This document shows, piece by piece, positions 1-8,630 of a stretch of 64,000 nucleotides of DNA (its first letter is position 1; each line of letters opens with the position of its first letter). The DNA is taken from NCBI RefSeq assembly GCF_900091655.1, contig NZ_LT594621.1, forward strand, positions 2,686,532-2,750,531. Direction: 5' to 3'. Origin of the DNA: Culturomica massiliensis (lineage in GTDB: Bacteria; Bacteroidota; Bacteroidia; Bacteroidales; Marinifilaceae). The notes beneath the pieces were generated by a model. That model did not search any database. It was not told the origin of the DNA and worked only from the letters and a program-made list of their open reading frames with translations. The position numbers were made by a program, and so were the translations under genes.

Positions 1-466
1 GATGGTATGGTTCCCCATTCATGATCGTCATTGCCCGGTAAACCTGTTCCACAAAAATCATCCGGACCATCTGGTGAGAAAATGTCATCTTAGACAATGA
101 CAACTTATCGTTAGCCCGTTTATAAACATCTTCGGCAAAACCGTAAGGCCCTCCGATAACAAATACCAAGCGCTTTATTCCACTCTGCATCTTCTGTGCC
201 AAATACCCTGAAAACCCGGTAGAAGTAAACTGATTTCCCTTTTCGTCCAACAATACAACAACATCTCCCGCCTGCAATTGCCCCAATATCAATTCCCCTT
301 CTTTACCCTTTTGAAGGCTCTCCGGCATATTCTTACTGTTTTTCACATCCGGCAAAACCCTCATCTCATAAGGAACATAACGTGTCAACCGCTTCTCATA
401 CTCCTCAATCCCCGTTCTGATATAAGCCGCATCCGTTTTTCCGATCACTAACAAGCATATTTTCAT
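1..466 (-). CDS. rlmH: 23S rRNA (pseudouridine-1915-N3)-methyltransferase RlmH, 3' end cut by window edge
   Basis: RlmH is a small SPOUT-class methyltransferase that uses S-adenosylmethionine to methylate pseudouridine 1915 in helix 69 of 23S rRNA, late in ribosome maturation. Translation of the complement from the ATG at 464-466 begins MKICLLVIGKTD and contains the family blocks LLDEKGNQFTS and VFVIGGPYGF, the latter part of the knotted cofactor site. About 155 codons are visible and the family is about 157 residues long, so only the last few residues lie beyond position 1. There is a single plausible start. It is transcribed away from the tRNA gene to its right. Recognition rests on these conserved blocks and the length. 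Confidence 0.93.
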   Translation of the reverse strand, partial: MKICLLVIGKTDAAYIRTGIEEYEKRLTRYVPYEMRVLPDVKNSKNMPESLQKGKEGELILGQLQAGDVVVLLDEKGNQFTSTGFSGYLAQKMQSGIKRLVFVIGGPYGFAEDVYKRANDKLSLSKMTFSHQMVRMIFVEQVYRAMTIMNGEPYH

Positions 467-568
467 TTTTCCGGACCAATATTAGCGTTACACCTATCTC
501 TATCTACACATACCCCTACCCACTTAACTTCTCTTTCAAAACGAAAGTAACATTTTTTTTGCACATCC

Positions 569-601
569 TTTGCAAAAAACCAGATTTTATCCCTATATTT
601 G
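569..601 (+). promoter_or_regulatory. Bacteroidetes-type promoter of the tRNA gene
   Basis: A TTTG (569-572) and a TATATTTG (594-601) are 21 bases apart. They match the Bacteroidetes sigma-ABfr pattern, a -33 TTTG and a -7 TAnnTTTG. Transcription would begin near 608, about 34 bases before the mature tRNA. Confidence 0.7.
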
Positions 602-641
602 CACCCGTTAACGAGTGAAACCGATAACACACGAGAGTGTA

Positions 642-715
642 GGTCCTATAGCTCAGCTGGTTAGAGCACCTGACTCATAATCAGGGGGTCCTTGGTTCAA
701 GCCCAAGTGGGACCA
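642..715 (+). tRNA. tRNA with CAU anticodon, probably elongator tRNA-Met
   Basis: The 74 bases fold as a cloverleaf. The acceptor arm GGTCCTA pairs with TGGGACC; there is a D-arm GCTC/GAGC, an anticodon arm CCTGA/TCAGG around loop CTCATAA (anticodon CAT), and a T-arm CTTGG/CCAAG with loop TTCAAGC. The CAT anticodon could be elongator Met or lysidine-modified Ile2. Initiator tRNA is less likely because the acceptor stem is fully paired at position 1 and the anticodon stem lacks the three G-C pairs. CCA is not encoded. Confidence 0.95.
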
Positions 716-730
716 CTTTTCATAAATAAA

Positions 731-756
731 AGAGCTGCATTTTTGCAGCTCTTTTT
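731..756 (+). terminator. Intrinsic terminator after the tRNA
   Basis: A perfect 9-bp stem (731-739 with 744-752) and a 4-base loop are followed by a run of T. It lies 15 bases past the end of the tRNA. Confidence 0.9.
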
Positions 757-844
757 GTTTATGCGGATAAATTTGGAAAAGCTGCATAACGGCCCCCTAA
801 ACAAATTGAAAGGTACACTCCAATATTCACCCTCTATCCATTTG

Positions 845-1540
845 TTATTCCCGGCACTTCAGGTATTTTCGGGTATAAGGGCAGTGGACCAGACATTTCA
901 GACAAGTAGTGCACCGATGTATATCTATCCTTTCTTCCCGCGGGATATGTCTTTCCCAAGCTTTTCCATAAATCGCTCCCGCCGGGCAAATATCCGTACA
1001 TATACGGCATGCCCCGCATTTGCTTTCCATTGGCTGAGTACCGGCAATATGCAACGGAGCATCCGTCAGCACTGTACCCAGGGTAAGTGCCGGACCGTAT
1101 ACCGGAGTGATCAACAGGTTGTTTTTCCCGACCCAGCCCGCCCCAGCCAGGACGGCAACCGTTTTCTGCGGCAAAAGCGTCCGCAGGTTTTCCGCATCCC
1201 AGGCATGCGTTGCTATTACATTATTATCCGACAATGAATAAGCCTGGTACCCTTCCAACACCAGCAGTTCGGCTATCCGGTCCGCCAATTCTCCGGCCCT
1301 AAGTTCCTTTAAATGAAATTCATCCTCCTCAATCTGATTTTGAGCGATGATCATTTGTACATAATCCGGAGTCTCTTTTACCTTCTGTACATACGAGGGG
1401 GTTAATGTTATACCGAAAGATACAGCACGAGGCAAGTTTCTGTTTTGCTCCGGCGGCAATTCTGTGATGTCTGTGAAACGGATGAAAGCGGCTCCCTCTT
1501 CCGTCAATATCCGTATAATCTCCTCTTCTATTCCTCTCAT
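845..1540 (-). CDS. QueG-like double [4Fe-4S] cluster protein
   Basis: A 231-residue protein related to epoxyqueuosine reductase, the enzyme that completes queuosine in tRNA. It is shorter than true QueG (about 310-380 residues) and lacks that protein's C-terminal HEAT-like part, so the substrate is uncertain. The C-terminal third carries two ferredoxin-type motifs, CGACRICTDICP and CTTCLKCLVHCP, each CxxCxxCxxxCP, for two 4Fe-4S clusters. The GAGWVGKNNLL stretch is typical of the QueG N-terminal domain. I chose the ATG at 1538-1540 rather than the in-frame ATG at 1567, because a TATTTTTG -7 box (complement of 1545-1552) sits 4 bases upstream. The transcript would then be leaderless or nearly so. 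Confidence 0.85.
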   Translation of the reverse strand: MRGIEEEIIRILTEEGAAFIRFTDITELPPEQNRNLPRAVSFGITLTPSYVQKVKETPDYVQMIIAQNQIEEDEFHLKELRAGELADRIAELLVLEGYQAYSLSDNNVIATHAWDAENLRTLLPQKTVAVLAGAGWVGKNNLLITPVYGPALTLGTVLTDAPLHIAGTQPMESKCGACRICTDICPAGAIYGKAWERHIPREERIDIHRCTTCLKCLVHCPYTRKYLKCRE

Positions 1541-1544
1541 GGCA

Positions 1545-1552
1545 CAAAAATA
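1545..1552 (-). promoter_or_regulatory. -7 box of the QueG-like gene
   Basis: The complement reads TATTTTTG, matching TAnnTTTG, and ends only 4 bases before the ATG chosen for the QueG-like gene. It argues against the upstream start and implies an almost absent 5' leader. No clear -33 TTTG was found. Confidence 0.5.
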
Positions 1553-1731
1553 ATGCTTTCCCTCCATCCTTCCAAGTTAATTCCATTCCGCATAAAATGC
1601 AAAATGATCCCAATACCCCGTCCTTTGGGGGCTTTTGAAGGAAGAATTTTATATATTTATTTCCATAACCTTAAAACGTTATAACCTGATAAACACATAT
1701 TTTATCAAATCCATCATTTACAGTGCCTTCA

Positions 1732-1793
1732 TAGCACCCGGGGACGGGGCTAAAGTGCTATAAAAATCAGATAGCACTTTAGCCCCGTCCCCG
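1732..1793. repeat. Palindromic GGGGACGGGG repeat, complete two-armed copy
   Basis: Two 22-base arms (1739-1760 and 1772-1793) are perfect reverse complements around an 11-base loop. The left arm reads cggggacggggc then taaagtgcta. The same unit recurs at 24604-24683 (two arms) and as single arms at 7415, 21288 and, diverged, 4028. It resembles a REP-type non-autonomous element. It could also act as a bidirectional hairpin between the convergent ends of its neighbours, but there is no T tract. Confidence 0.85.
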
Positions 1794-1803
1794 TGGTCAG
1801 TGG

Positions 1804-3120
1804 TTAGTCAACGTTTTCAGGTGACCAATTCCACGGCTCCAGGAGACCGGTTTCTTTATTAACGAAGCGTTCATCCTCTTTCATCTTGCGGATAAGTTTG
1901 GTCAGATCCGGTAAGTCATAACAATTGTTAGCTTCGATGTCTGCGAGTAGTTCATGGTCGTTAAAAAAAGCACTCCAAAAACAATCTACAATTCCGATAT
2001 TATATTTATCCAAAAAACCATAACCGTCCTGTCCGTTATATTTTTCATAAAGAGGCTGAAGCGTATTGACAGCATAGGCAATCATTTTATGGCGTTCCTG
2101 AAGCGTCATGCCTACCAACTGAGGAAACTCTTTTTGCTTTCCGCTTTCAAGTTCAGGGATATATGCCATCTGTTCCACGAATGTACTTGCTGCTACAAAA
2201 TAGTCACTGCAATTTTCTGTTGAAAAGCGCCCGACGAAGCGCAATATCCCTTCGTGAATTTGCAGTTTTCCATAAACGTCACGCCCCATGAATTTATCGA
2301 TCAGGGGCCAATAGTCATCATGGAGTACCCGTTCATTAATTTTATCCTCCTTATCATATCCGAAATAAAACAACAAATCTTTCAGTTCCTTTTCGTTTCC
2401 ATTGTCCAATAACCAATCCAAACTGGCCTTATTATCATTCAGTATATAATTGTTCCAGTGATAATCAAACAAATCATCAGAAACATTTACATGATCTCTG
2501 TTCGTATTTTTATCCATTTCTATGGACAGCACAGATGGCATCCGTACTGCACAGATATTGAACCCGCTGAAAAAATACTGATAATCTCTGTAAGGATAGA
2601 ACTCTTTGCCCGGCATATCGTCTTCATTGTCAGTACCAGGTATTGGATTTAAGGCTACCACGTAGTCCTGATAATATTTGAATTTATTCCTGTTCAAAGT
2701 ATCAGTATGATTGAAATCAATCCCGAAAACATATTTAATGCGTTCTGCATATTCATGGTCCGGCAAAAACGGATAGCCCTGCTGTTTCAATTTATAATAC
2801 AGGATCATTCCTCCCAAAGAAACATCGCCGGACGTTGCTATTCCGGACAGGTCTATATGTATGCTTTCACATTCGTCTCCACTCATGATCTCATCCAGAG
2901 CCTTCGCCAGTTTATCATAACTCGCCTTTACTTCCAGCCATTCCTTGTCTGTCAGTTTTATTGCCGTGAGCTTCGGCGTTTCATCGCCTGTGCCTTCTTC
3001 CGATTGTGTTTCTTGCTTCGAAGCGTTGGCATCTGCTTTTGTTTTTTTGGCATTTCCACAACCCATCATTAGAATGACTACAAGTAGTAATTCAATAAGC
3101 GTTCGTCTTTTCATGGTCAT
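1804..3120 (-). CDS. Uncharacterized lipoprotein
   Basis: A 438-residue protein of unknown function. It opens with a positively charged segment and hydrophobic stretch ending in a lipobox, MMGC, so it should be cleaved and lipidated at Cys about 21. A Lys/Glu/Thr-rich linker (about residues 25-50) precedes a mostly polar, helix-rich body with many acidic residues. I see no catalytic motif or recognised family. The start could equally be the Met two codons later. The ATG-proximal region faces the neighbouring minus-strand gene at 3253-3771 with a gap of about 130 bases, so the two may share a transcript. It belongs to a run of minus-strand genes of no known function (1.8-7.2 kb). Confidence 0.75.
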   Translation of the reverse strand: MTMKRRTLIELLLVVILMMGCGNAKKTKADANASKQETQSEEGTGDETPKLTAIKLTDKEWLEVKASYDKLAKALDEIMSGDECESIHIDLSGIATSGDVSLGGMILYYKLKQQGYPFLPDHEYAERIKYVFGIDFNHTDTLNRNKFKYYQDYVVALNPIPGTDNEDDMPGKEFYPYRDYQYFFSGFNICAVRMPSVLSIEMDKNTNRDHVNVSDDLFDYHWNNYILNDNKASLDWLLDNGNEKELKDLLFYFGYDKEDKINERVLHDDYWPLIDKFMGRDVYGKLQIHEGILRFVGRFSTENCSDYFVAASTFVEQMAYIPELESGKQKEFPQLVGMTLQERHKMIAYAVNTLQPLYEKYNGQDGYGFLDKYNIGIVDCFWSAFFNDHELLADIEANNCYDLPDLTKLIRKMKEDERFVNKETGLLEPWNWSPENVD

Positions 3121-3252
3121 TTTTTTAATTTCTGATATTTTAAGAGGGGTATCGGGTCTCCGGGGAACAGGAGGCTTATTACCCGTTTAGCTTCGCAATA
3201 TGTTTTGTAATCCGGGAAGTGTTCCGGATAGCTATAAAATCGGTGAGCGTTT

Positions 3253-3771
3253 TCATAAGCCGGGTTTTATTCCAATGACCCGGGAAAGTCTGGATATAGA
3301 CAGGGCATCCTTATCCATATCAGCAAGCGGAACTTTCCCCTGTTTACCAAAGAGACTGACACAAACGGTGTCATTTACGATGCGCCATTCAAATAACAGA
3401 ATACGTTTATCAAAATGGTCGTATATCATATCCGATCCGTCTGTTTCTTCCCTGTAGTCTTTATTCAGGACGGCACTTCTTTTAAAAAAGCTGCGGCGGT
3501 AACCGTCGGGATATTTTCTTATTGAGTCCGGCCGGATCGTCCGGTCATTGAAGGCAATGATACTGTCTATGAGGGTGCGTTCACTTTTGCAAAAGTGATG
3601 ATAAACGACATAATTTTCCTCTTTCTGCGTGGGACTTGGCCCCATCCAGATTTTACGTTCCCAGGCATTTATCAGCATGAGGTAGAATTTCACAGACACC
3701 CTGCAGAATCCCCAATACATAAGGATGCACACAACCGTTATACAAACTGATACCAGCATTATTTTCTTCAT
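3253..3771 (-). CDS. Hypothetical small membrane-anchored protein
   Basis: A 172-residue protein of unknown function. Residues about 4-22 form a hydrophobic segment that fits an uncleaved signal anchor, followed by a Lys/Arg-rich polar body; a Cys at about residue 10 is not in a good lipobox context. Its clean ATG, even codon use and position between other minus-strand genes support it as real. I recognise no domain. It may be co-transcribed with the lipoprotein gene at 1804-3120, which lies downstream of it on the same strand. Confidence 0.6.
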   Translation of the reverse strand: MKKIMLVSVCITVVCILMYWGFCRVSVKFYLMLINAWERKIWMGPSPTQKEENYVVYHHFCKSERTLIDSIIAFNDRTIRPDSIRKYPDGYRRSFFKRSAVLNKDYREETDGSDMIYDHFDKRILLFEWRIVNDTVCVSLFGKQGKVPLADMDKDALSISRLSRVIGIKPGL

Positions 3772-4027
3772 AATTCAGAATGACACTATTTCCTTTTCAT
3801 TTCCATTCAGGAGTAAAGGGGGAACCGGATATTTCCTATCTGTACGATCCGTTTTAGCATATTTGATTTGTATATTCGCTCATTCTCCTATAAACTTCGT
3901 ATTTTTTTGTTAAACATCCGATTATCAGTCTGCTTACCTGAGCTGATGAAACAATTTTCATTATGTGCGAATATATAGATTTAGAACTACTAAAGCAAAC
4001 AGCTATCTGCCTTTTATCACTAATCAT

Positions 4028-4043
4028 GGGGACGGGGCAAATG
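4028..4043. repeat. Single diverged arm of the GGGGACGGGG repeat
   Basis: The sequence ggggacggggcaaatg matches the core of the palindromic repeat at 1732-1793 but carries only one arm and a changed flank. It sits directly beyond the stop codon of the ankyrin-repeat gene. Confidence 0.5.
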
Positions 4044-4046
4044 TGT

Positions 4047-5045
4047 TTATTTGTTTTTTGGAGCAAGCAGGCTCCATAATTCAGGATTAGTCTGTTTGTC
4101 AACAAGGGGGAATAGTGATTCGTTGCTATGGGGCTTTGCCCCGGCATCGAGCAGCATTTTTACAATCCCTGTGTTATTCCCTTTCACTGCCGTATATAGC
4201 AGTGATTCGCCATACTCTTCGTTAAGATGCGCTCCCCGCTCTATGAGCATCTGTACACGCTTGGCATCATCCATCAAAATAGCTATCCATAGACAGGAAT
4301 AACCACCCCTGTTGACGTCAGCCCCACGCTCAAGAAGTAAATTAGCCGTGCGAAGGTCCCGGCTTGAAATGGCCATATAAAGTGCAGTGCGGTCTTTACT
4401 GCTACTTCCATTCATATCTATTTCCCCTGTAGCATTTATATCCCATCCGTTATCCAGTAGAAATGTTGCGATAACAGCAGCTTGTCCGGATAGCGAATCG
4501 TTATAATTGCTCCAATCATCCATCTTGTTTGCGGAATAGTAGCGGTACATCATATCCGGCAGATTCTGATACCTTGCTTTGGGGTTTTCACGGATGTAGC
4601 GCTCTGCAAAATCAATTCTATTCAAACAAAGCATATAAGTCAGCAGGTAATCCTCCGGGTATCCGGCACGCAGTATTGCTTCAACCATATCCTCGTAAGA
4701 AATCTTCTCATCCCGAAGTTTCTCTTCTGCTTCCGCTACCACTTGCGAACGATACAGATTCATCAATTCACCTATTGCCACACTTACCGGAAAAACAGAA
4801 TAGAGAGTAATCACTCCTCCCCAGATTATATTGCGCGTAGTGGGTTCGCTGCATTTATTAACAGCCCATATCAGAACAGTCGGAAATGCGCAAAGAATCA
4901 CCGCCGCCAGGACCAGAAACAAGAGGACACTACCACCACTTGGAGTTCCTCCGATAGAAAGTGTTTTTGATGTAGCCCATATTAAACCGCTCCAAATGAG
5001 CAGAGACAGGGCAATTGCAAGTATAATCAATTCTATTTTGCTCAT
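4047..5045 (-). CDS. Membrane protein with C-terminal ankyrin repeats
   Basis: A 332-residue protein. Hydrophobic segments at about residues 5-25, 41-62 and 74-95 predict three transmembrane helices. The C-terminal third (from about residue 190) has ankyrin repeats: TALYMAISSRDLRTANLLLE then RGADVN, a divergent repeat ending ERGAHLN, and TAVKGNNTGIVKMLLDAGAK. Ankyrin repeats bind proteins; nothing here suggests an enzyme. Its start lies 6 bases from the stop of the gene at 5052-6428, so the two almost certainly form an operon. Pairing with a YwqK/MORN-like repeat protein is typical of accessory regions, including toxin-immunity arrays, but no toxin is visible. Confidence 0.8.
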   Translation of the reverse strand: MSKIELIILAIALSLLIWSGLIWATSKTLSIGGTPSGGSVLLFLVLAAVILCAFPTVLIWAVNKCSEPTTRNIIWGGVITLYSVFPVSVAIGELMNLYRSQVVAEAEEKLRDEKISYEDMVEAILRAGYPEDYLLTYMLCLNRIDFAERYIRENPKARYQNLPDMMYRYYSANKMDDWSNYNDSLSGQAAVIATFLLDNGWDINATGEIDMNGSSSKDRTALYMAISSRDLRTANLLLERGADVNRGGYSCLWIAILMDDAKRVQMLIERGAHLNEEYGESLLYTAVKGNNTGIVKMLLDAGAKPHSNESLFPLVDKQTNPELWSLLAPKNK

Positions 5046-5051
5046 AACCAG

Positions 5052-6428
5052 TTATATTACATCACCATTTTCATCATACTCTTCCCTGCGGACTATTTTA
5101 TCACGACCCCTCGTTTCAAGTAAAGATTTTAATTTACCATCCGGATAGTAACGGCAGCTTACAGAACTTATTTCTTTCCCTTCTTTATAAAACCCTTTGG
5201 TATGGATATCTTCCTCATGGCGTTCATAAGCCCCATCTTTTATATCATCCACATAATGATATACTGAGATGAATGTACCATCTTCCTTCCACTGACGGGA
5301 AATACCATTCTTTTTGCCATTTACATAATTGGATTCCGCTTCTATTTTACCATTTTTATAATACCAACAAGCTAAACCATGACGTCCTGAATGATTATAG
5401 TAAGCTTTATATTTCAATTGTCCATGAGGCCGGGTGGCAAGAGAATCCTCATAATAGCTCTTATACTCTCCGTCGTATTTACCATCCAGATAATTACGTT
5501 CAGAAGAGAGTTGCCCATTGGTATAATACGCCCTGTATTCTCCCGTGAGCTTTCCTTTGTTGTACCTGGCAACCACTGCAATAGAGGGTTTCTCTCCTAT
5601 ATTATAATAGGAGGAGATTTCACCGTCGAACTTTCCGTCAATCACCTTGCCATTAAACAGATTAGGAAAATAATATCTGGTCACAATCCCCGACATTTCA
5701 AGGGTTCCGGTGAACCGTTTTTTATCAGAAATAGTACAAATACTCCAATCAGAATCATAAAAATAAAGATAATTTTGGGAGCTAACCAACTCACCCCTAT
5801 TATAAACCCGTACATCGTCTACGCCCCCGTCTTCCCTATAAAAAGTCCACTCACCATCGGGGATTGGCACACGCTCCTCATCCAACCACTCTTTGCCCTG
5901 TCCTGTTCCTTTTGCCATGAGTTGCCCATTTTTATGGAATATTTCACACTCTCCACGCAGCTCGTCCATTACATACGTTTCGGTAGCCCACATTTCTCCG
6001 CTTGGATAGTATTTGGTTACTTTGCCATGTATTCTACCCGAAGAATTGTTGGTTTTCATCCCACTCTCCCGAATCACCCCATTATCATAAAACTCCTCGT
6101 ATGATATTAGTTTGCTCTCTTTAGTCAGTTCCTGCCACCCTGCTACCGCAATGATTATAAGACCGGCTGCTACCAACGCACATCCCCCCAGCCACCATGC
6201 CTTAATGACGATATGAGCCAGTACGCCCGAAAGTACCAGCCAAATAACACAAGCTATGATGCATCCGATAATATATTCAAATGTGAATGCAGCGGCTACA
6301 TCGGTCACCTTGAATCCCGGTTTTACATGATGAAACGACATAATCCAGGGCATAATAACATATACAGCCAATAGATATCCAGCCGTAGCAGTGAAAAAGC
6401 ACATTATCTTTAAGATGCTTGTTTGCAT
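5052..6428 (-). CDS. Membrane protein with YwqK/MORN-2-type repeats
   Basis: A 458-residue protein. Three hydrophobic segments (about residues 8-30, 50-72 and 76-97) anchor an otherwise soluble repeat domain. From about residue 110 to the end the pattern YxxGxxxxExxYxxGxxxGxxxxYY recurs many times, for example YPSGEMWATETYVMDELRGE, YNKGKLTGEYRAYYTNGQ and YVNGKKNGISRQW. This is the MORN-2/YwqK family, named after a Bacillus immunity-type protein. The biochemical role of these repeats is not established. It is followed after 6 bases by the ankyrin-repeat membrane protein. Acting together as an accessory or immunity pair is inference from context. Confidence 0.8.
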   Translation of the reverse strand: MQTSILKIMCFFTATAGYLLAVYVIMPWIMSFHHVKPGFKVTDVAAAFTFEYIIGCIIACVIWLVLSGVLAHIVIKAWWLGGCALVAAGLIIIAVAGWQELTKESKLISYEEFYDNGVIRESGMKTNNSSGRIHGKVTKYYPSGEMWATETYVMDELRGECEIFHKNGQLMAKGTGQGKEWLDEERVPIPDGEWTFYREDGGVDDVRVYNRGELVSSQNYLYFYDSDWSICTISDKKRFTGTLEMSGIVTRYYFPNLFNGKVIDGKFDGEISSYYNIGEKPSIAVVARYNKGKLTGEYRAYYTNGQLSSERNYLDGKYDGEYKSYYEDSLATRPHGQLKYKAYYNHSGRHGLACWYYKNGKIEAESNYVNGKKNGISRQWKEDGTFISVYHYVDDIKDGAYERHEEDIHTKGFYKEGKEISSVSCRYYPDGKLKSLLETRGRDKIVRREEYDENGDVI

Positions 6429-6580
6429 AATCCTATTTCTTATTTTTCCTCTTCTTAAATAATCAGAGGTATTTTAATATTTATAATTTTTACATCTTAG
6501 TTTGATGCTCCACCTCCGAACTTTTTTGGTATTCTTTCAATCGTCCGGCGTGGCGTAGCTGTACATCAGTCCTCCATACA

Positions 6581-6895
6581 TTATTCCGGATATTCCCAGA
6601 AGTTCAATATTGCCATTCTCTGTTCCTCACTAAACCGCACCAGCCGTTCCGGTATAAACTCGCAAGGTTCCCTTCCGGCATCCCGCAACTTCAGCGAGTG
6701 AACAATGCCTTCGGGTATCGTGTCCGCCTCTTCGTAATCCTCTACTGTGAACAGCATATATGCCAGAAGATAGAACCTAAATCCCTGCAACTCGAATAAA
6801 GGCAACACACCTCGTTCTTGCAGAAATAATTCAAAGGATACATCAATATTCGTAACGACTAAACTCTTACCGTATCTGTTTTCACTCCGAAACAA
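6581..6895 (-). CDS. DUF6714-like small protein, possibly N-terminally truncated
   Basis: A 104-residue acidic protein. The segments LQGFRFYLLAYMLFTVEDYE and VRFSEEQRMAILNFWEY resemble the layout of DUF6714 proteins (a GFRFYLPAYL-like block and a closing FTPEQRAAIxxFL-like block). The function of that family is unknown. The first 25 residues do not resemble the expected N-terminus, and the start overlaps the next upstream ORF by 14 bases in another frame. The gene may therefore be a truncated or frameshifted remnant rather than an intact unit. It sits in a degenerate stretch between the YwqK-like gene and the pseudogene cluster. Confidence 0.5.
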   Translation of the reverse strand: MFRSENRYGKSLVVTNIDVSFELFLQERGVLPLFELQGFRFYLLAYMLFTVEDYEEADTIPEGIVHSLKLRDAGREPCEFIPERLVRFSEEQRMAILNFWEYPE

Positions 6896-7160
6896 ACCCT
6901 CTCAAGTTGTTCACATTAAAATCATTATAATACCCCTGGAAAACATCAACATCAAATCTTTTATACATACCAATAGGGTTATTGCCTTTGTAAGAACAGC
7001 TTGGATTAGCAGATAATGTATCACTATCAAGGTGAAATCCACTTTTCCCTATCTCATACCCAGTCTGAACTGACTTCTTTTCCTCTGTCAGCTTCACCCT
7101 TCTATCGGTGCAGAAAAAAGGCGAATTCAACATTCCCATAATGATAAGAAGTATTTTCAT
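6882..7160 (-). CDS. Small secreted hypothetical protein, doubtful
   Basis: A 92-residue ORF with a short hydrophobic N-terminus (KILLIIMGMLNSPFF) that could be a signal peptide, then a polar Asn/Asp/Lys-rich region. It overlaps the following gene by 14 bases. No family is recognised. It may be a real small exported protein, or the 5' part of an older gene that continued into 6581-6895 before a frameshift. Codon use does not decide between these. Confidence 0.35.
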   Translation of the reverse strand: MKILLIIMGMLNSPFFCTDRRVKLTEEKKSVQTGYEIGKSGFHLDSDTLSANPSCSYKGNNPIGMYKRFDVDVFQGYYNDFNVNNLRGFVSE

Positions 7161-7228
7161 AGTTTATACATTTTGTTTTCTGATCTGACCGTGACAAAGA
7201 TACCCCGGCACGACAATCCGATAACTTT

Positions 7229-7318
7229 CTAGAATTTTACCGCCTTCACCTTCTCGTAATTGTCCTGTAAGAACGGGCGGAACGCATTTTTATATGCTTC
7301 ACCCTTATTTGTTTTCAT
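7229..7318 (-). pseudogene. 29-codon remnant ORF
   Basis: A complementary-strand ORF of 29 codons encodes MKTNKGEAYKNAFRPFLQDN and a few more charged residues. The composition looks like the end of a larger gene rather than a complete small protein. The surrounding 7160-7600 holds no other convincing gene, so I treat it as debris. Confidence 0.25.
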
Positions 7319-7401
7319 CAGTGTAGCTCATTATTTATCTTTAGTTTCCACGAAAATAATATATTTCTTCCGAACAGCCACCCTTGTCCTAAAAATTTAA
7401 A

Positions 7402-7435
7402 AGTAGCACCTGGGTAGCACCCGGGGACGGGGATA
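7402..7435. repeat. GGGGACGGGG repeat, single arm with doubled TAGCACC head
   Basis: GTAGCACCTGG is followed at 7415 by TAGCACCCGGGGACGGGGAT. The doubled head mirrors the outer end of the copy at 24604-24683, where the head motif also occurs twice. The second arm is missing. Confidence 0.7.
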
Positions 7436-7611
7436 CCAGAATACGTTGCATATAAAATGGAGATTGGGTAGGCAAATTAACGGAAAAATTGCGGGTTAAT
7501 AAAATCGGAAATGCAAAAAAACGGTGATTCCGGTTTCCGCTCCTTTCCGAAAGAGGGAGCGAAAATCGCCGGGACCGTAAGAGAAACCGGATTTTCATTT
7601 ATTTTTGCAGC

Positions 7612-8580
7612 ATATTACAGGCAGTTGAGGTAAAACGGTTGATGAATGCGGCGGGAGCAGCCGGCCGCCCTTTTTTATTCGGAGTGGATTATGAGTGCAC
7701 AAAGGGTTTTTTTTACGAAAATCCCTTTCAGGTGCAGGATGTTTTATGGCAGGTGGGAAAGAGTTCGAATGCCAGAGCTCCGGAAGCTCCCGTGCACTCT
7801 TTCTCTTTTGTCCGTTATCCGCCGGCTTATGAAGATTACGAACGAAAATTTCAACGGGTGCGCCAGGGACTGATGCGGGGCGATTCTTTTCTGTTGAATC
7901 TTACAGTTGCCACGGAGATCCGGACGACTCTGAGCTTAGCTGATATTTTTAGGTTCAGCCGGGCTCCTTATCGTCTGTTGATTCCGGAACGGCTGGTCTG
8001 TTTTTCTCCTGAAACTTTTGTGCGTATCCAAGAAGGAAAAATAGCTTCGTATCCGATGAAAGGAACGATAAATGCGACGGTGCCGCATGCGGAGAAAACG
8101 ATATTGGAAGATTATAAGGAAAAGGCGGAACATTATACGATTGTAGATCTGATCCGCAACGATTTAGGATGTGTTGCCGATGATACCCGGGTAGAAAGGT
8201 TCCAATATATCGATCGTTTAGAGACGACTAACGGGGAAATCTTACAAGTGAGTTCGGAGATTAGCGGGAAATTGTCTTCCGATTATCCCTCCCGTATCGG
8301 AGATATCGTGTTTCATATGCTTCCAGCAGGTTCCATATCAGGCGCTCCGAAAGAAGCGACGGTACGTATTATTGCCGGAGCCGAGAAAATAAAGAGAGGA
8401 TTTTATACGGGCATATTCGGTTATTTTGATGGAAAGGATCTGGATTCGGCAGTGATGATCCGTTAGGTAGAAAAACAAGAGGAGAAAATGTATTTTCGGA
8501 GCGGTGGCGGTATTACGATCAATAGCCGGTGTGAAGACGAATACCGGGAAGTACTGGAAAAAGTGTATTTGCCTTTCTGA
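7612..8580 (+). pseudogene. pabB: Second copy of pabB (aminodeoxychorismate synthase component I), inactivated
   Basis: The conceptual protein is a close paralogue of the intact pabB at 58256-59227, sharing blocks such as RPFLFGVDYE, SFVRYPPAYEDYE, DLIRNDLG, AGSISGAPKEATV and GFYTGIFGYFDG. PabB aminates chorismate for p-aminobenzoate and folate. Two lesions are visible. At the codon aligned with the paralogue's start Met there is ATA (7612). An in-frame TAG at 8464-8466 cuts the protein before the conserved end YFRSGGGITINSRCEDEYRE, which is still readable to the TGA at 8578. The in-frame ATG at 7639 could give only a shortened, truncated product. A TATTTTTG box at 7600-7607 resembles a -7 promoter element. 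Confidence 0.88.
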
Positions 8581-8630
8581 ATGTCGGGTCCAGAAAAGCG
8601 ATGATAAGGACGGTTAAAACAATTTCAGAT

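Noticed and set aside
7389..7598. 69-codon minus-strand ORF upstream of the pabB remnant
   Set aside because: It runs through a GGGGACGGGG repeat and a promoter-like region; composition is unlike a protein.
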